NCBI GenBank assembly: GCA_955652265.1
Contig: CATPBD010000093.1
Span: forward strand, 1-6,600
DNA: 6,600 bases
Reading direction: 5' to 3'
Origin: an uncultured Gemmatimonadaceae bacterium
GTDB lineage: Bacteria > Gemmatimonadota > Gemmatimonadetes > Gemmatimonadales > Gemmatimonadaceae
The notes below the pieces were generated by a model. The model searched no databases. It worked only from the letters and a program-made list of their open reading frames with translations, and was not told the origin of the DNA. This document shows, piece by piece, positions 5,826 through 6,600 of this stretch. A program made the translations under genes and the position numbers. The first letter of the stretch is position 1. Every line of letters starts with the position of its first letter.

Positions 5826-6600
5826 ATGCGGATGTTAGTTCTCGGCGCGGGCCTTCAAGGGTCCGCGTGCGCATATGATCTGTTGCAAAATCCTGATGTA
5901 AAAGAAGTTCGCCTCGCCGATCTGCACACCGCGCATCTGGCCCCGTTTCTGGCGCCATACTCGGGCGACCGGCTGATCTTCACGCCTCTCGATGTGCGCG
6001 ACAAGGAGGCGGTGCTGGCGCTGATGCGCCAGTCCCATGCCGCGATGAGTGCGATTCCCTACTACTTGAATTACGAGCTCGCCCAGCTCGCGGTGCAAGC
6101 GGGCGTGCACTTCTCCGACCTTGGTGGAAACACCGAGATCGTCTTCAAGCAGAAGACGCTCGACGCGGAAGCGAAAAAGAAGAACATCACCATTATTCCG
6201 GACTGCGGTCTCGCGCCGGGAATGGTGAACATTCTCGCCGAGCACGCGATTAATCAGCTCGACAGGGTGGAGACGGTGCGGATCTTCGTCGGCGGCTTGC
6301 CGCAAGAGCCGGAGCCGCCACTCAACTATCAGATCGTCTATTCGCTCGAGGGTGTGCTCGACTACTACACGACCATGTCGTGGGTCCTCCGCGGTGGCAA
6401 GCGAACACAGGTCACTGCGTTGTCGGAAATCGAAGCGGTTCACTTCGACGGATTTCGAGGCGGACTCGAAGGGTTTCATACCGCCGGTGGTCTCTCGACA
6501 ATGGCGTTCCGTTACGAAGGCAAGATTCCCACGATGGAGTACAAGACGCTCCGCTACCCTGGACACGCGCGGATCATGGAAGCGATTCGCGAGCTCGGAC
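5826..6600 (+). CDS. Saccharopine dehydrogenase-family protein, likely L-lysine 6-dehydrogenase (3' partial)
   Basis: Probably an NAD(P)-dependent oxidoreductase acting on lysine or a related amino acid; L-lysine 6-dehydrogenase deaminates the side-chain amine to allysine, which cyclises to piperideine-6-carboxylate. The window gives 258 codons and no stop. Residues 1-15 form a Rossmann start with GAGLQG (7-12); D32 at the end of the second strand suggests NAD rather than NADP. Family landmarks follow: HFSDLGGNTEIVF (95-107), ITIIPDCGLAPGMVNILAEH (121-140), IFVGGLPQEPEPPLNY (153-168), YSLEGVLDYYT (172-182), EGFHTAGGLSTM (215-226) and MEYKTLRYPGHA (237-248). As I recall it, this order matches Geobacillus LysDH better than the larger fungal saccharopine enzymes. 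Most of the protein is present if it is about 350-400 aa. Saccharopine dehydrogenase or carboxynorspermidine synthase-like activity remains possible. No lysine-pathway partner is visible in the window. Confidence 0.88.
   Translation, partial: MRMLVLGAGLQGSACAYDLLQNPDVKEVRLADLHTAHLAPFLAPYSGDRLIFTPLDVRDKEAVLALMRQSHAAMSAIPYYLNYELAQLAVQAGVHFSDLGGNTEIVFKQKTLDAEAKKKNITIIPDCGLAPGMVNILAEHAINQLDRVETVRIFVGGLPQEPEPPLNYQIVYSLEGVLDYYTTMSWVLRGGKRTQVTALSEIEAVHFDGFRGGLEGFHTAGGLSTMAFRYEGKIPTMEYKTLRYPGHARIMEAIRELG

Noticed and set aside
5835..6566. Minus-strand frame of 243 codons
   Set aside because: It is antisense to the lysine dehydrogenase-like gene, whose + strand translation carries clear family motifs. 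The reverse product has none.

Overview
The window is GC-rich and gene-dense, with codons ending mostly in G or C and few strong Shine-Dalgarno sites. It looks like ordinary bacterial chromosome rather than phage or plasmid: there are no integrase, transposase, CRISPR or phage genes. The mix of a gyrA, a GAF-GGDEF protein, an unrecognised lipoprotein with propeller-like repeats and a lysine-dehydrogenase-like enzyme would suit a soil or sediment lineage such as Gemmatimonadota. That placement is an inference from general appearance; no marker here proves it.

Left part (1-3948, + strand). A roughly 290-base leader without a convincing gene precedes gyrA (293-2815, 840 aa, DNA gyrase subunit A). 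The leader has small hairpins, one holding the only good GGAGG. gyrA overlaps by four bases a gene for a GAF-GGDEF diguanylate cyclase (2812-3948), so the two are probably one transcript with coupled translation. Two adjacent stop codons and a GC-rich stem-loop follow the cyclase.

Middle (4001-5050, + strand). One lipoprotein of unknown function, with a signal peptide, a lipobox cysteine and three degenerate propeller-blade-like repeats.

Right part (5051-6600). The lipoprotein gene converges on a minus-strand gene for a small CoA-binding (YccU-like) protein (5276-5734). The 225-base gap between them holds a CAGTTG hexamer array whose last, variant unit contains the stop codon of the CoA-binding gene, a possible 32-residue membrane-peptide ORF, a short direct repeat and an extended -10-like site. 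The CoA-binding gene diverges, across 91 bases, from a saccharopine dehydrogenase-family gene that most resembles L-lysine 6-dehydrogenase (5826 to the window end, 3' part missing).

No undescribed multi-gene system is evident. The most notable points are the gyrA/diguanylate cyclase overlap, the hexamer array at a stop codon, the gyrA leader architecture and the two unassigned products (the lipoprotein and the small ORF).
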